DNA of 64,000 nucleotides from Janthinobacterium sp. GW458P (GCF_002127585.1 NZ_NEGZ01000006.1:13990-77989), one strand, 5' to 3'; numbered from the stretch's first letter, positions 28,780-38,048 are shown. Notes: a model not told the origin generated them from the letters alone. Program-made: numbers and translations.

Positions 28780-31104
28780 ATGATGCAAAAAGCACGAGAA
28801 AAACTGCGGGAACTGCGCGCCCTCCACGACGACGGGCTGCTCAGCGAGCAGGAATTTGAAAGCCGCAAGAACGCCATCCTCGACGCCGAATACGCGCCGC
28901 CTGGCGCCACGCCCGCGCCGCTGCCCGTGCGCCAGGGCACGGAGCTGGGCTTCATGACGGGCCAGGAAATCGGCCCGCAAAACCGTCGCTACCGGCTCGA
29001 ACGGCTGATCGGCACGGGCGGCATGGGACAGGTGTGGCAAGCCACCGACCTGGCCACGCACGCGGAGCTGGGCAGCAGCGAAATGGTGGCGCTGAAGATC
29101 CTGCCGCCGCAGCTGACGCAGAGCGCCACGCACGCCAAGCTGCTGATCGAGGAAGCGACGCAGGCGCGCAAGCTGGCGCATGAAAACATCGTGCGCGTCT
29201 ATGAGTGGGCGCAGGACCCGGCCACGGCCAGTTATTTCATCATCATGGAATGCCTGGACGGCGAAGACCTCGAACATTACCTGGGGCGCCAGGGCGCGCT
29301 GTCCCTGCCGACCGTGCAGGAACTGCTGCAGCCGGTCGCCGACGCGCTGTCGTATGCGTGGGAAAAGCACAAGCTGGTGCACCGCGACCTCAAGCCGGGC
29401 AATGTCTTCCTGACGGCGAAGGGCGACATCAAGCTGCTCGATTACGGCATCGCCACGCGCGTGCGCAATGCGGGCAGCAGCCTGGGACTGGAAACGCCGA
29501 ACGCGGGCACGCAGGGCTACCGGGCGCCCGAAGCGGGCACGCACCAGCGCCAGCCCAGCCCGCGCCTCGACGTGTACGCGGTGGCGGTGATGATTTACCA
29601 GATGCTCGAAGGGCGCATGCCGTTCGACGACGCGCGCAGCGCCAGCGACCTGCCCTCGAAGCCGCAGGCGCTGAATGCGCCGCAGTGGCAGGTGTTGCAG
29701 AACGGTTTTTCGCTGACGGCGGAACTGCGGCCGCAATCCGTGCAAGCCTTGCTGGAAAGCCTGGAACGCGCCGCCGGCCCATCGCCGGAAGAACTGGCCG
29801 AACTGGCGCGCCAGGAACAATCGCGTCTGGCGCAGCAGCAAAAGCAGGCGGCGCTGGCGGCCGGGCAGGCGCGCGAGGAAGAACTCAGGCAGGCCCGCAT
29901 ACGGCAGGAGGAACTGGACCAGCGCCGCAAGGCGGAAATCCAGGCGGCGGCATTGGAAAAACAGCGCCAGGACAAGCTGCGCCGCGAGCGGGAAGCACAG
30001 CGCCATTTCGAAGCGGAAGAGGCGCGCAAGCTGCGCAAGGAGGCGCTGCGGGGCCAGCTGCGCGCGCGCCGCGAAGCCGATGCGGCGATGGCGCTGCAGG
30101 AGCACCAGGAACTGCAGCGCAAGGCCATCGTCGCCAAGGCGGAGGCGGCCTACCGCGCCGAGCAGGAGCGCGCGCGCCGCGAAGAGGCCAGCCGCGCCGC
30201 GGCGCAGCAGTTGCAGCAGCAGGCGCCGGCCGCCGTGGCAGCGGCCGAGACGGCGCCGCCGCCCGGCCATGCGGAACCGGTGGCCAATGCCGAAGGCGTG
30301 CTGCGCGACGATTTTCTCGATGGTTCGGGCCAGGGCCCGGAACTGGTGCTCATTCCCAGCGGCCGTTTCCAGATGGGCGCGCACGAGACGGAGCACAAGG
30401 CCGCCATCCAGGCCGGTTCGCAGCAAACCTGGCTCGACCGCGAAACGCCGCAGCACTGGGTGGGCATCGAGCGGCCGTTCGCGCTGGCGCGCCACCCCGT
30501 CAGCGTGGGCGAATGGCGCGCCTTCGTCAAGGCGACCGGATGGGCGGGCGGCTCGGAAACGGACTGGGACAATCCCGGTTTCGTGCAAACCGACCTGCAC
30601 CCGGTGGTGGGCGTGAGCTGGAATGACGCGCAGCTTTACCTGGCGTGGATGAGCGAGCGCACGGGCCGGCAATATCGCCTGCCCAGCGAGGCGGAGTGGG
30701 AATACGCGTGCCGCGCCGGCACGCGCACGGCCTTCAACGTGGGCGACACGATCAGCACCGAGCAGGCCAACTACGACGGCCTGTACGTGTACAACGGCGG
30801 CCCGCGCGGTGTGTACCGGGGCGGCACCACGCCGCTGGGCACCTTCGCGCCGAATTCCTGGGGCCTGTTCGACATGCATGGCAATGTGTGGGAATGGGTG
30901 CAGGACGTCGTGCATGACAACTACGAAGGCGCCCCTGTCGACGGCAGCGCGTGGGAAGAGGGCAGCGACAGCAGCCGGCGCATCCTGCGCGGCGGCTCCT
31001 GGCTGTACCACCCGCGCTACTTGCGCTCGGCCTTGCGCAACGGTTTTTCCACCGTGCTGTCGAACGACATCGTAGGATTCCGGGTAGCGCGCACGCTCGA
31101 TTAA
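28780..31104 (+). CDS. SHOCT - Ser/Thr kinase - coiled-coil - FGE-sulfatase domain fusion
   Basis: 774 residues in four parts. Residues 6-35 are a SHOCT-like helical pair (EKLRELRALHDDGLLSEQEF). Residues 72-330 are a Hanks-type kinase with GTGGMGQV (78-85), K106, HRDLKPGN (201-208, catalytic D203), DYG (221-223) in place of DFG, and APE (249-251), so it should be active. Residues 335-490 are coiled-coil. Residues 520-772 are a formylglycine-generating-enzyme-like (SUMF1) domain with YRLPSEAEWEYACRAGT, GLFDMHGNVWEW, RGGSW and GFRVAR. No membrane helix. In bacterial kinases the FGE domain is usually a ligand- or substrate-binding module rather than a true sulfatase activator. Likely phosphorylates or works with the upstream SPFH-like protein. 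Confidence 0.85.
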   Translation: MMQKAREKLRELRALHDDGLLSEQEFESRKNAILDAEYAPPGATPAPLPVRQGTELGFMTGQEIGPQNRRYRLERLIGTGGMGQVWQATDLATHAELGSSEMVALKILPPQLTQSATHAKLLIEEATQARKLAHENIVRVYEWAQDPATASYFIIMECLDGEDLEHYLGRQGALSLPTVQELLQPVADALSYAWEKHKLVHRDLKPGNVFLTAKGDIKLLDYGIATRVRNAGSSLGLETPNAGTQGYRAPEAGTHQRQPSPRLDVYAVAVMIYQMLEGRMPFDDARSASDLPSKPQALNAPQWQVLQNGFSLTAELRPQSVQALLESLERAAGPSPEELAELARQEQSRLAQQQKQAALAAGQAREEELRQARIRQEELDQRRKAEIQAAALEKQRQDKLRREREAQRHFEAEEARKLRKEALRGQLRARREADAAMALQEHQELQRKAIVAKAEAAYRAEQERARREEASRAAAQQLQQQAPAAVAAAETAPPPGHAEPVANAEGVLRDDFLDGSGQGPELVLIPSGRFQMGAHETEHKAAIQAGSQQTWLDRETPQHWVGIERPFALARHPVSVGEWRAFVKATGWAGGSETDWDNPGFVQTDLHPVVGVSWNDAQLYLAWMSERTGRQYRLPSEAEWEYACRAGTRTAFNVGDTISTEQANYDGLYVYNGGPRGVYRGGTTPLGTFAPNSWGLFDMHGNVWEWVQDVVHDNYEGAPVDGSAWEEGSDSSRRILRGGSWLYHPRYLRSALRNGFSTVLSNDIVGFRVARTLD

Positions 31105-31166
31105 TTTGTTGTTAAATGTGTCATATTGGCGGATACTTCATGCACCCCAACCGTGCTGGAGTCTCC

Positions 31167-31886
31167 GTGTTCAAACGCCGCCTGCTGTCCATCGTGTTCG
31201 TCTGCCTGCCCGTCTCCGCCCTGGCCGGCGATTTGCCCTCCTATCCCTTCATCCACGCGACGGGGACAGCGTTCAGCTTTGTCATGCCGGACCTGGGCGA
31301 GATCGATTTCGACGTCAGCGCCTTCGATCCCGCGCCGGACGTGGCCACGGCGCTGGTGCAGGCGCGCATCACGGAAATCAAGGCGCTGCTGGTGGAGCAG
31401 GGCTTGCCCGAGGCGGCGGCCGGCATCGAGGTACGCGACGTGCGCAAGGAAATCCGCAAGGGCGCAGAACAGGATCCGGCCAACCCGCAGTACACGCTCA
31501 AGGCCAGCGTGCATATCAACGTGGCTGACCTGTCGAAGTGGCCGGCCGTCATGCGTCCGCTGCTGGCCATGCCGAATATCGACGCGTTTGCCGTTACCTT
31601 CGGCGCCACGCAGCGCATCCGCCTGGAAGAAGAACTGATGGGCGAGGCCGTCAAGGATGCGCAGCGCAAGGCCGACGCCATGGCGCGCGGCTTCGGCAAG
31701 CGCGCGGGCGCCGTGGCCGGCATTTCCTCGGACCAGCTGAAAAACCTGGGCAATGCGGTGGGCCTGGTGCCGTCCGACCGCTACCAGCGCGCCAACAGCC
31801 GCCAGCGGCAAAATCCCGACGACATGCTGACAGTGACCAGCCTCAAGATGGGACAGACGGTCGACGCCGTGTTCCGCATCAAGTAG
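31167..31886 (+). CDS. Exported SIMPL domain (DUF541) protein
   Basis: 239 residues with a signal peptide (FKRRLLSIVFVCLPVSALAGD) and a SIMPL/DUF541 body, recognisable by IRLEEELMGEAVKDAQRKADAMARGFGKRAGAV. SIMPL proteins are periplasmic or outer-membrane proteins of poorly known role, named for interaction with an innate-immune kinase in animals. GGAG five bases upstream supports the GTG at 31167; an ATG at 31140 is in frame but lacks a site. It follows the kinase-FGE gene by 62 bp and may belong to the same unit. Confidence 0.75.
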   Translation: MFKRRLLSIVFVCLPVSALAGDLPSYPFIHATGTAFSFVMPDLGEIDFDVSAFDPAPDVATALVQARITEIKALLVEQGLPEAAAGIEVRDVRKEIRKGAEQDPANPQYTLKASVHINVADLSKWPAVMRPLLAMPNIDAFAVTFGATQRIRLEEELMGEAVKDAQRKADAMARGFGKRAGAVAGISSDQLKNLGNAVGLVPSDRYQRANSRQRQNPDDMLTVTSLKMGQTVDAVFRIK

Positions 31887-31963
31887 CCAGGTGCCGGGGG
31901 GCGGGCTGCGCAAAGCGGGCAAACGGTGTAAATTGTGGCTTTCCAAACGCACCAAGGAACGCC

Positions 31964-32362
31964 ATGCCCATCAAAGCCATCCGCGACCAGTCGCAACCCA
32001 TGCGCCACATCGTGCACGTGCGCGATCACATCATTTCCGCCGATGCCTCGGTGGACGAAGGAGGCGGCGATTCCGGCCCGTCGCCGCACGACCTGTATGA
32101 CGCGGCCCTGTCGGCCTGCAAGGCGCTCACCGTCGTCTGGTACGCCAGACACAAGGGCATCCCGCTGGAACACGTGGAAGTATCGACCGAGCGCGATGCC
32201 AGCGAAGAGCGCAAGGGCGTGTACCGCCTGGCCGCCACCCTGCACCTGACGGGCGAGCTGACGGATGCGCAGCGCCAGGAATTGCTGGCTGCGGCCGGCA
32301 AATGCCCGCTGCACAAGCTGATGACGGCGGTGACCACCGAAGTGACGACGGTGCTGGCATGA
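31964..32362 (+). CDS. OsmC family protein
   Basis: 132 residues with the OsmC/Ohr fold pattern: SGPSPHDLYDAALSACKALTVVWYARHKGI near the middle and a C-terminal CPLHKLMTAV. The two conserved cysteines (SACKA and KCPLHK) that reduce organic peroxides are both present. AAGGAACGCC precedes the ATG. It overlaps the pirin gene by four bases (ATGA), so the two are translationally coupled and probably act together in oxidative stress. Confidence 0.9.
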   Translation: MPIKAIRDQSQPMRHIVHVRDHIISADASVDEGGGDSGPSPHDLYDAALSACKALTVVWYARHKGIPLEHVEVSTERDASEERKGVYRLAATLHLTGELTDAQRQELLAAAGKCPLHKLMTAVTTEVTTVLA

Positions 32363-33246
32363 GCGCGGCCATCCTGAAAAGCCACGAAAAGGACCTCGGC
32401 GGCGGCTTTGTCGTGCGGCGCCTGCTGCCTTCCGCGGCCAAGCAGGCCGTCGGCCCCTTCATCTTTTTCGACCATTTCGGCCCCATCGACGTGGCGCCCG
32501 ACGCCAACCATGACGTGCGTCCCCATCCGCATATCGGCCTGGCCACCGTCACCTATCTGTTCGAGGGCGCGATCGACCACCGCGACAGCATCGGTTCCTG
32601 CCAGCGCATCGAGCCGGGCGCCATCAACTGGATGACGGCCGGGCGCGGCATCGTGCATTCCGAGCGCACGCCGCACGACCTGGCCGGCCAGCCGCACCGC
32701 ACGCACGGCTTGCAGCTGTGGGCCGCGCTGCCAAAGGCGCACGAAGAGGACGCGCCGAGTTTCACGCACACGCCGCAGGCTGACATTCCCGTCGTGACGC
32801 TCGACGGCGCCGTCGTGAAAGTCCTGATTGGCACGGCGTTCGGCCAGACCTCGCCCGTGCGCAGCTACATGCAGACGGTGTACCTGGACGTGGCGCTGCA
32901 GGCGGGGCGCGAGTTGCGGCTGGAGGGCTTGCCGCCGGAAGCGGCCATCTATCCGGTCAGCGGAGAGGTATCGGTCGATGGCGTGCTGCTCGCGCCGCAC
33001 ACCATGGCCTTGCTGGAGGAGGGGACGGTGCCCGTGGTGACGGCAGGCGGCGGCCCGGCGCAGTTCGTCGTCATCGGCGGCGAGCCGCTGGACGGCCACC
33101 GCTACCTGTTCTGGAACTTCGTCTCGTCGAGCAAGGAGCGCCTGGCGCAGGCGGCCGACGACTGGAGCGCCCAGCGCATGGGGCAGGTGCCGGGCGAGAC
33201 GGAATTCATCCCGCTGCCGAAGGCGCCCCTGCGCCCGGCGACCTGA
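32359..33246 (+). CDS. Pirin family protein
   Basis: 295 residues of a bicupin with the pirin signatures VGPFIFFDHFGP, DVRPHPHIGLATVTYLFEGAIDHRDSIGS (metal-binding histidines) and MTAGRGIVHSERT with HGLQLW. Bacterial pirins bind iron or other metals; some are quercetinase-like dioxygenases, others regulators. The ATG overlaps the stop of the OsmC gene. The gene ends seven bases before the convergent TonB-receptor stop, with no terminator hairpin seen between. Confidence 0.9.
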   Translation: MSAAILKSHEKDLGGGFVVRRLLPSAAKQAVGPFIFFDHFGPIDVAPDANHDVRPHPHIGLATVTYLFEGAIDHRDSIGSCQRIEPGAINWMTAGRGIVHSERTPHDLAGQPHRTHGLQLWAALPKAHEEDAPSFTHTPQADIPVVTLDGAVVKVLIGTAFGQTSPVRSYMQTVYLDVALQAGRELRLEGLPPEAAIYPVSGEVSVDGVLLAPHTMALLEEGTVPVVTAGGGPAQFVVIGGEPLDGHRYLFWNFVSSSKERLAQAADDWSAQRMGQVPGETEFIPLPKAPLRPAT

Positions 33247-33253
33247 GTCCCGC

Positions 33254-35725
33254 TTAGAAGCGCGCGCGCAAGGTCAGTTGCGCCTTGCGCGGCTCGCCGT
33301 AGAAATTGCCCCATGCGGGCGCACCCACGGTCTGGTAATAGCGCTTGTCGAGCAAATTCGTCACGGACAGTGAGGCCGTCCAGTTGCGGTCGATCTGCCA
33401 GGCGGCGCGCGCGCTCCACAAGGCATACGCGCCCTGCGCCACGGTCACGTCGCGCGTGATGCGCGAGCTCTCCGTCTGGAAGTTCACGCCGCCGCCCACG
33501 CTCCACTTCTGCAAGGCGCCGGGCAGGCGGTAGTCGCTCCACGCGCGAAGCATGTGGCGCGGCGAGTAGGTGCTGGCGAACATCACGCCCGCGTTCGACG
33601 TCTGCTCCAGGTATTTGAAATTGTTCAGCGTGTAGCCGGCGAACAGCTGCCAGCCCGGCGCCACTTCGCCGCTGATTTCCGCATCGAGGCCTACACTGCG
33701 CACCTTGCCCGTCGAGAAATAGCACTCCGTGCCGCTGGAGCAGGCATTGGCCAGGTCGAGTTCCGCGCGGTTGCGCTGCTCGATGCGGAACAGCGCCAGC
33801 GAGGTGTTCACCTTGCCGTCGAACAGTTCACCTTTCACTCCTGCTTCCAGGTTGCGCCCCTTGAGCGGATCGAGCAGGGCGCCATCGGCCGTGCGCTGGT
33901 TCTGCGGCTGGAAGATGTCGGAGACGCTGGCGTAGCCGGACCAGCGCCTGTCGAATGCGTAAATGATGCCGCCATACGGCGTGACGACGCCGGTTTCGCG
34001 GTACGGGTCGATATACACCTCGCCCGTGTCGCGGTACACGCTGCTCCATTTGTAGTTCGACACGCGCGCGCCCGCCACCACGGTGAGCGGATCGCTGACG
34101 CTGAAACGGGCCACGCCGTAGGCGCCTGTCTGCGTCATTTTTGTGACGCTGGGGTCGCCCCGGTAGCTGTGTTCGCGGAACCAGGCGTCGCTCGGTTCGG
34201 CCACGCCGTGATTCGGCTGCAGCGGATTGTTTGCTTGCTGCAGCAGCGCCAGATTGAAATCGCTGTCGCTTTCCAGCCGGTTCGTGCTGATGCCGGCGCT
34301 GAAACCGTGGCGGCGGCCGAAGGCGTTGAATTTGCCGTCGAGCGACAGGTCGATGCCCTTGTTGGTGCTGCCGTAGTCAAATACGCCGCCGTACATCATC
34401 ATGCCGGCCATGTTGGCGGGATTGATCGCGCCCTGGCTGAACATGTATTTCACGTCATGCCGCTCGCGCGTGTAGTTGGCGCTGGCTTTCAGCGACCAGT
34501 CGGCGTCGAAGCGGTGCTCGAATTCGGCGAAGACGGCCGTCTGGCGGCTGTTCCAGCGGTTCCAGTCGGCGCCCAGGAAGGTCTCGCGGGGCAGTTTCGG
34601 GTCGCTGCCATCGAGGTAGCGCGGCATGCCGGAGAAAAACGGCGTCGATTTCAGTTTTTCATGGCTGGCGCCAGTCGTCAGCCTGCTGCCCGGCGCCAGG
34701 TCGAATTCCAGCACGCCGTACAGCACGTCGGTGCGGCTGTCGGCCACGTCATAGAAATAATCGCGCTGCTCAATCGCGGCCACGGCGCGGCCGCGGATGC
34801 TGCCCGATTCGCTCAAGGGGCCGGTGACATCGACTTCGCCGCGCACGTCGTTCCAGCGGCCCGCGCCGAGCGCCAGCTGCACCTGCTTTTCCGCCAGCGG
34901 ACGCTTGCGCACCATGTTGATGGCGGCGCCCGGCGAGCCCGTGCCCTGCAGCAGACCCGTGGCGCCGCGCACGATCTCCACGCGGTCCAGCACGGCCGTG
35001 TTGCTGGTGAAGCTGTTCGCCTGCGGATAGTACATGGCGCGGTTGACGCCATCGAACTGGTAGGTGTCGACCATGAAGCCGCGCGAATACACATAGCGCC
35101 CGCCCATGGGACTGTCGTACATGGTGATGCCGGTGGCATTGGCCAGCACGGCGTCGATGGTGTTGAGGTTCTGGTCATCCATTTTCTGGCGCGTGACGAC
35201 GCTGACCGATTGCGGAATTTCGCGCAGGGTTTGCACGCCCTTGCCGACGGTGACGGCGCGCGCCGCATACGAGTTGCTGTGTTCACTGACGGGGTCGCGC
35301 TGCATGCTGGCGTTCACGACCACGGGGGCCATGGTCTTTTCCACGCCGGCCGCCGTTGCCGAAGGGGCGGCCGCCTGGCGCAGCACGTAGGCGCCGTTCG
35401 GCAGCTGCACCGCTTCCAGGCCGCTGCCGGCCAGCACCTGGGCAAAGCCCTGGCTTACGTTGAAGCTGCCGCGCACGCCGGGCGAGCGCTGGCCGCGCGT
35501 CTGCGCGGGGTCGGTCGACAGGCTGACGCCGGCGGCCACGGCGAAGTCGTTCAGGGCGGTGGCCAGCGGGCCGGCCACGATGGCGTAGCTTTGTGGCGCG
35601 GCGGCCTGGCCTTGCGCCAGCGCGGGCGCGGCGACAAAGGCGGCGGGCGCGGCGCACGCCATGGCGACGACGGCCAGGCGGATGGCGCGCGCGGCGGGAT
35701 GGAGGACGGGGGTGGTCAGCTGCAT
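33254..35725 (-). CDS. TonB-dependent siderophore receptor with signalling (STN) domain
   Basis: 823 residues: signal peptide ending ALAQ, an N-terminal secretin/TonB short domain (about 45-118) used to contact a FecR anti-sigma factor, plug domain with REIPQSVSVVTRQKMDD and DRVEIVRGATGLLQGTGSPGAAINMVRKRP, then a 22-strand barrel ending in the aromatic residue F (LTLRARF). This is the FpvA/FhuE/FecA signalling-receptor type that imports ferric siderophore. It lies 115 bp downstream of fecR in the same orientation and completes a surface-signalling set. Confidence 0.92.
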   Translation of the reverse strand: MQLTTPVLHPAARAIRLAVVAMACAAPAAFVAAPALAQGQAAAPQSYAIVAGPLATALNDFAVAAGVSLSTDPAQTRGQRSPGVRGSFNVSQGFAQVLAGSGLEAVQLPNGAYVLRQAAAPSATAAGVEKTMAPVVVNASMQRDPVSEHSNSYAARAVTVGKGVQTLREIPQSVSVVTRQKMDDQNLNTIDAVLANATGITMYDSPMGGRYVYSRGFMVDTYQFDGVNRAMYYPQANSFTSNTAVLDRVEIVRGATGLLQGTGSPGAAINMVRKRPLAEKQVQLALGAGRWNDVRGEVDVTGPLSESGSIRGRAVAAIEQRDYFYDVADSRTDVLYGVLEFDLAPGSRLTTGASHEKLKSTPFFSGMPRYLDGSDPKLPRETFLGADWNRWNSRQTAVFAEFEHRFDADWSLKASANYTRERHDVKYMFSQGAINPANMAGMMMYGGVFDYGSTNKGIDLSLDGKFNAFGRRHGFSAGISTNRLESDSDFNLALLQQANNPLQPNHGVAEPSDAWFREHSYRGDPSVTKMTQTGAYGVARFSVSDPLTVVAGARVSNYKWSSVYRDTGEVYIDPYRETGVVTPYGGIIYAFDRRWSGYASVSDIFQPQNQRTADGALLDPLKGRNLEAGVKGELFDGKVNTSLALFRIEQRNRAELDLANACSSGTECYFSTGKVRSVGLDAEISGEVAPGWQLFAGYTLNNFKYLEQTSNAGVMFASTYSPRHMLRAWSDYRLPGALQKWSVGGGVNFQTESSRITRDVTVAQGAYALWSARAAWQIDRNWTASLSVTNLLDKRYYQTVGAPAWGNFYGEPRKAQLTLRARF

Positions 35726-35840
35726 GCTCGGTCTTTCTGCTAAAAGGGATAGGAAAATGGCGTATGAATCGGCTACTTACCTGTCTAGCCGAAGCAGCGC
35801 GCCGAAACACCAACCCCTGAGGCAAAAAAACTGAAGATAA

Positions 35841-36821
35841 TTATGTTGGCCGGGCCGACACCGTGGCCCAGTAGCGCGTGAAGTAGGTCACTTGCAGCCC
35901 GTGCGAGGCGCACAGGCTTTCCAGCACGGCGTCGATATCGTCGAGGCGGTAGGTGCCCGTGACGGGGCGTTGCGCCACCCTGGCGTCGCAGGCGAGCCGT
36001 CCGCGCCGGTAGCGCGCCAGCTCCCGTACCAGTTGTTGCAGGGGCCAGTCGGCGGCCACCAGCATGCCGCGCAGCCAGCTGTCCTGGTGGGCCGGCATGG
36101 CCAGGACGGCTTCAAATCCGGCCTCCGTGAAGCGCAGCTGGCGGCCCGCTTCCAGGCGGCGCACGGCGTCCGGGCGCGCAGTGCAGCGCACTTCCACCGC
36201 CTGCTCGAAGACGCTGGCGACGCTGCCGCTGTCATCGCAGCGCACGCCGAAACGCGTGCCCAGCGCGCGAATCACGCCGTGCGGCGTGTCGACGAGGAAG
36301 GGGCGCGGATCGGGCGCCGTCGTGATCATGATTTCGCCATGGTGCAGGCGGATGCGGCGCTGCGTGGCGCTGTAAGCGACATCCAGGGCGCTATCCGTAT
36401 TGACTTCCAGGCCCCCGCCATCGGCCAGCGCCACATGGCGGCGCTGGCCCGGCGCCGTGCGCAAGGACGCCGTCAACGCTTGCCATGGGCCCGATTGCAT
36501 GCCCGCCTGGCCCAGTGCGATGCCGCCGCCGGCCGCCACCAGCACGGCCAGTATCCTCGCTGTCGCGCGGCGGCGCTGCTGCGCCGCCTGCAGGGCGGGA
36601 AGCGCCAGCGCCGGCGGTATCGCGCCCAACTGGCCGTCCATGCGCTGCAGCAGGTCCCAGGCCCGTTCATGCTCGGCGCTGGCCTCGCGCCAGGCCTGCA
36701 CGGCGGCGGCATCGGCGCTGCCGCTCTTGATTTCCACGTGCCAGTGGGCGGCGGCGGCCAGGACCTTGCGGGGGATTGGGGCTGGCGGCGGGGCTGGCTG
36801 CGGGGCGGAAGGGGAAAACAT
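35841..36821 (-). CDS. fecR: FecR-type anti-sigma regulator
   Basis: 326 residues. N-terminal DUF4880-like helical region that binds the sigma factor (AAHWHVEIKSGSADAAAVQAWREAS...ERAWDLLQRM), one membrane helix (TARILAVLVAAGGGIALG), then a periplasmic FecR domain (RHVALADGGGLEVNTDSALDVAY, FLVDTPHGVIRALGTRF) and a C-terminal STN-like end. The ATG overlaps the fecI stop by one base (TGATG), so translation is coupled. Senses the receptor state and releases or activates FecI. Confidence 0.9.
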   Translation of the reverse strand: MFSPSAPQPAPPPAPIPRKVLAAAAHWHVEIKSGSADAAAVQAWREASAEHERAWDLLQRMDGQLGAIPPALALPALQAAQQRRRATARILAVLVAAGGGIALGQAGMQSGPWQALTASLRTAPGQRRHVALADGGGLEVNTDSALDVAYSATQRRIRLHHGEIMITTAPDPRPFLVDTPHGVIRALGTRFGVRCDDSGSVASVFEQAVEVRCTARPDAVRRLEAGRQLRFTEAGFEAVLAMPAHQDSWLRGMLVAADWPLQQLVRELARYRRGRLACDARVAQRPVTGTYRLDDIDAVLESLCASHGLQVTYFTRYWATVSARPT

Positions 36822-37339
36822 CAGGCGGCCGCCAGCATCAGGCATTCCGTGTAGGCGCGCACCAGGTGCTTCTTGACGGTGGGCAGGGAGACGCCCAGGC
36901 GCCGGCTGATGTCCGCATAGCTCAGTTCTTCGATCTGCGCCAGCAGGAAGATGGTCCGCGTACGCGCACCCAGGCTGTCGAGCAGGCGGTCGACGGCCAG
37001 CAGGGTTTCGATGATGATGGCGTGCGTTTCGGCGCAGGCCGCTGTCGGCTCGGCTTGCTGGGCCAGCGCCTCCAGGTAGGCGTGCTCCAGCGCCTGGCGC
37101 CGGTAGCGGTCGATCAGCAAGCCACGCGCGATGGTGGCCAGGTAGCCGCGCGGCTCGCGCAGGGACGCCAGCGGTGTCACCTCGCGCTTGCCCAGCAGGC
37201 GCAAGAACGTATCGTGCGCCAGGTCGGCCGCCTCGGCGCGGTTGCCCAGCTTGCCGCGCAGCCAGCCATACAGCCAGCCGTGGTGCTCGCGGTACAGGGT
37301 AGTCAGGGGGATGGCTTGGACGGGACTGACGGTGCTCAC
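36821..37339 (-). CDS. fecI: ECF sigma-70 factor, FecI type
   Basis: 172 residues with region 2 (HHGWLYGWLRGKLGNRAEAADLAHDTFLRLL, RGYLATIARGLLIDRYRR) and region 4 (RTRTIFLLAQIEELSYADISRRLGVSLPTVKKHLVRA). I place the start at the GTG at 37339: GGAG lies six bases before it, the length fits FecI proteins, and the next ATG at 37426 falls at the edge of the Fur box, where no transcript could yet have begun. Directs transcription of the receptor gene when iron-siderophore is bound. Confidence 0.88.
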   Translation of the reverse strand: MSTVSPVQAIPLTTLYREHHGWLYGWLRGKLGNRAEAADLAHDTFLRLLGKREVTPLASLREPRGYLATIARGLLIDRYRRQALEHAYLEALAQQAEPTAACAETHAIIIETLLAVDRLLDSLGARTRTIFLLAQIEELSYADISRRLGVSLPTVKKHLVRAYTECLMLAAA

Positions 37340-37405
37340 TGCGTACTCCGGGCAAGGGAAGAGCTGGGCTGACGGAACGCGGGGCGCCGGCTGGCTGGGC
37401 TGTTT

Positions 37406-37424
37406 GAGAATGATACTCATTATC
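37406..37424 (-). promoter_or_regulatory. Fur box upstream of fecI
   Basis: GAGAATGATACTCATTATC matches the 19-bp Fur consensus GATAATGATAATCATTATC at 17 of 19 positions. It lies about 67 bases before the fecI start, where iron-loaded Fur would block transcription of the fecI-fecR operon. Confidence 0.93.
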
Positions 37425-37448
37425 ACATTGCCGTGCGGGCGGCGTCAA

Positions 37449-38048
37449 TTACTGTCCGTCTCCCAGGCGCCAGCGCTCCTGCCACTGTTGCAGATCCGCC
37501 CAGGCTTGGCCCAGGGCGGCGGCGCACCAGTGCAGCAGGCCGTCAAACGCCAGCACGGTGCGCCGCAGGTGGATGCCGTCGAAAAACACGTGGTCGGCCA
37601 CGACGGTGGCGGCCAGCCAGGCGGCGATGATGACGATGATGTCGTGGCGGCCGCTTTTCCACCAGCGCAGCGAGTGGCGGCGGAAGATCCACGGCACGCC
37701 CAGCGGATTGGGCCAGTCGGCCAGCAGATGCATGATGCCGCCGGCGGCAAAGCCGAACAAAGGCGGCGCCCAGAAGTGATGCGGCAATTGCAGATACGTG
37801 TAGACGAGCAGGGCGATCCAGGCCAGGCCCCAGTGGGTCCATGTGCGGTGCGTGATCCACAGCCGGTGCGTGCGCGCCCACCAGGCCACTTCCAGCCAGT
37901 CCGGCGCCGTGCCGCCCAGCGCGCCCATGACAAAGGCGAGCATGCTCAGCACTTGGTAAGGGCCGCCGGCGCCAGCGTGCGCGACGAGGGCCGCGGCGAT
38001 CACGCCGGCGGCCCAGCCAGTCGCATGATGCGCTTTGTTGGAAGCCAT
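37449..38048 (-). CDS. YdjM-type membrane-bound metal-dependent hydrolase (DUF457)
   Basis: 199 residues with four or more membrane segments and the conserved histidine/aspartate set HHATGW, APDWLEV, THRTWTHW and HLLADWPNPLG found in YdjM/DUF457 proteins. These are predicted zinc-type hydrolases of unknown substrate, sometimes reported as LexA-controlled in E. coli. No strong ribosome binding site at the ATG. It sits alone between fecI and a very small gene. Confidence 0.8.
   Translation of the reverse strand: MASNKAHHATGWAAGVIAAALVAHAGAGGPYQVLSMLAFVMGALGGTAPDWLEVAWWARTHRLWITHRTWTHWGLAWIALLVYTYLQLPHHFWAPPLFGFAAGGIMHLLADWPNPLGVPWIFRRHSLRWWKSGRHDIIVIIAAWLAATVVADHVFFDGIHLRRTVLAFDGLLHWCAAALGQAWADLQQWQERWRLGDGQ

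Noticed and set aside
33554..35743. Plus-strand ORF of 729 codons opposite the TonB receptor
   Set aside because: The receptor is complete on the minus strand; the other product has no signal peptide or recognised domain.
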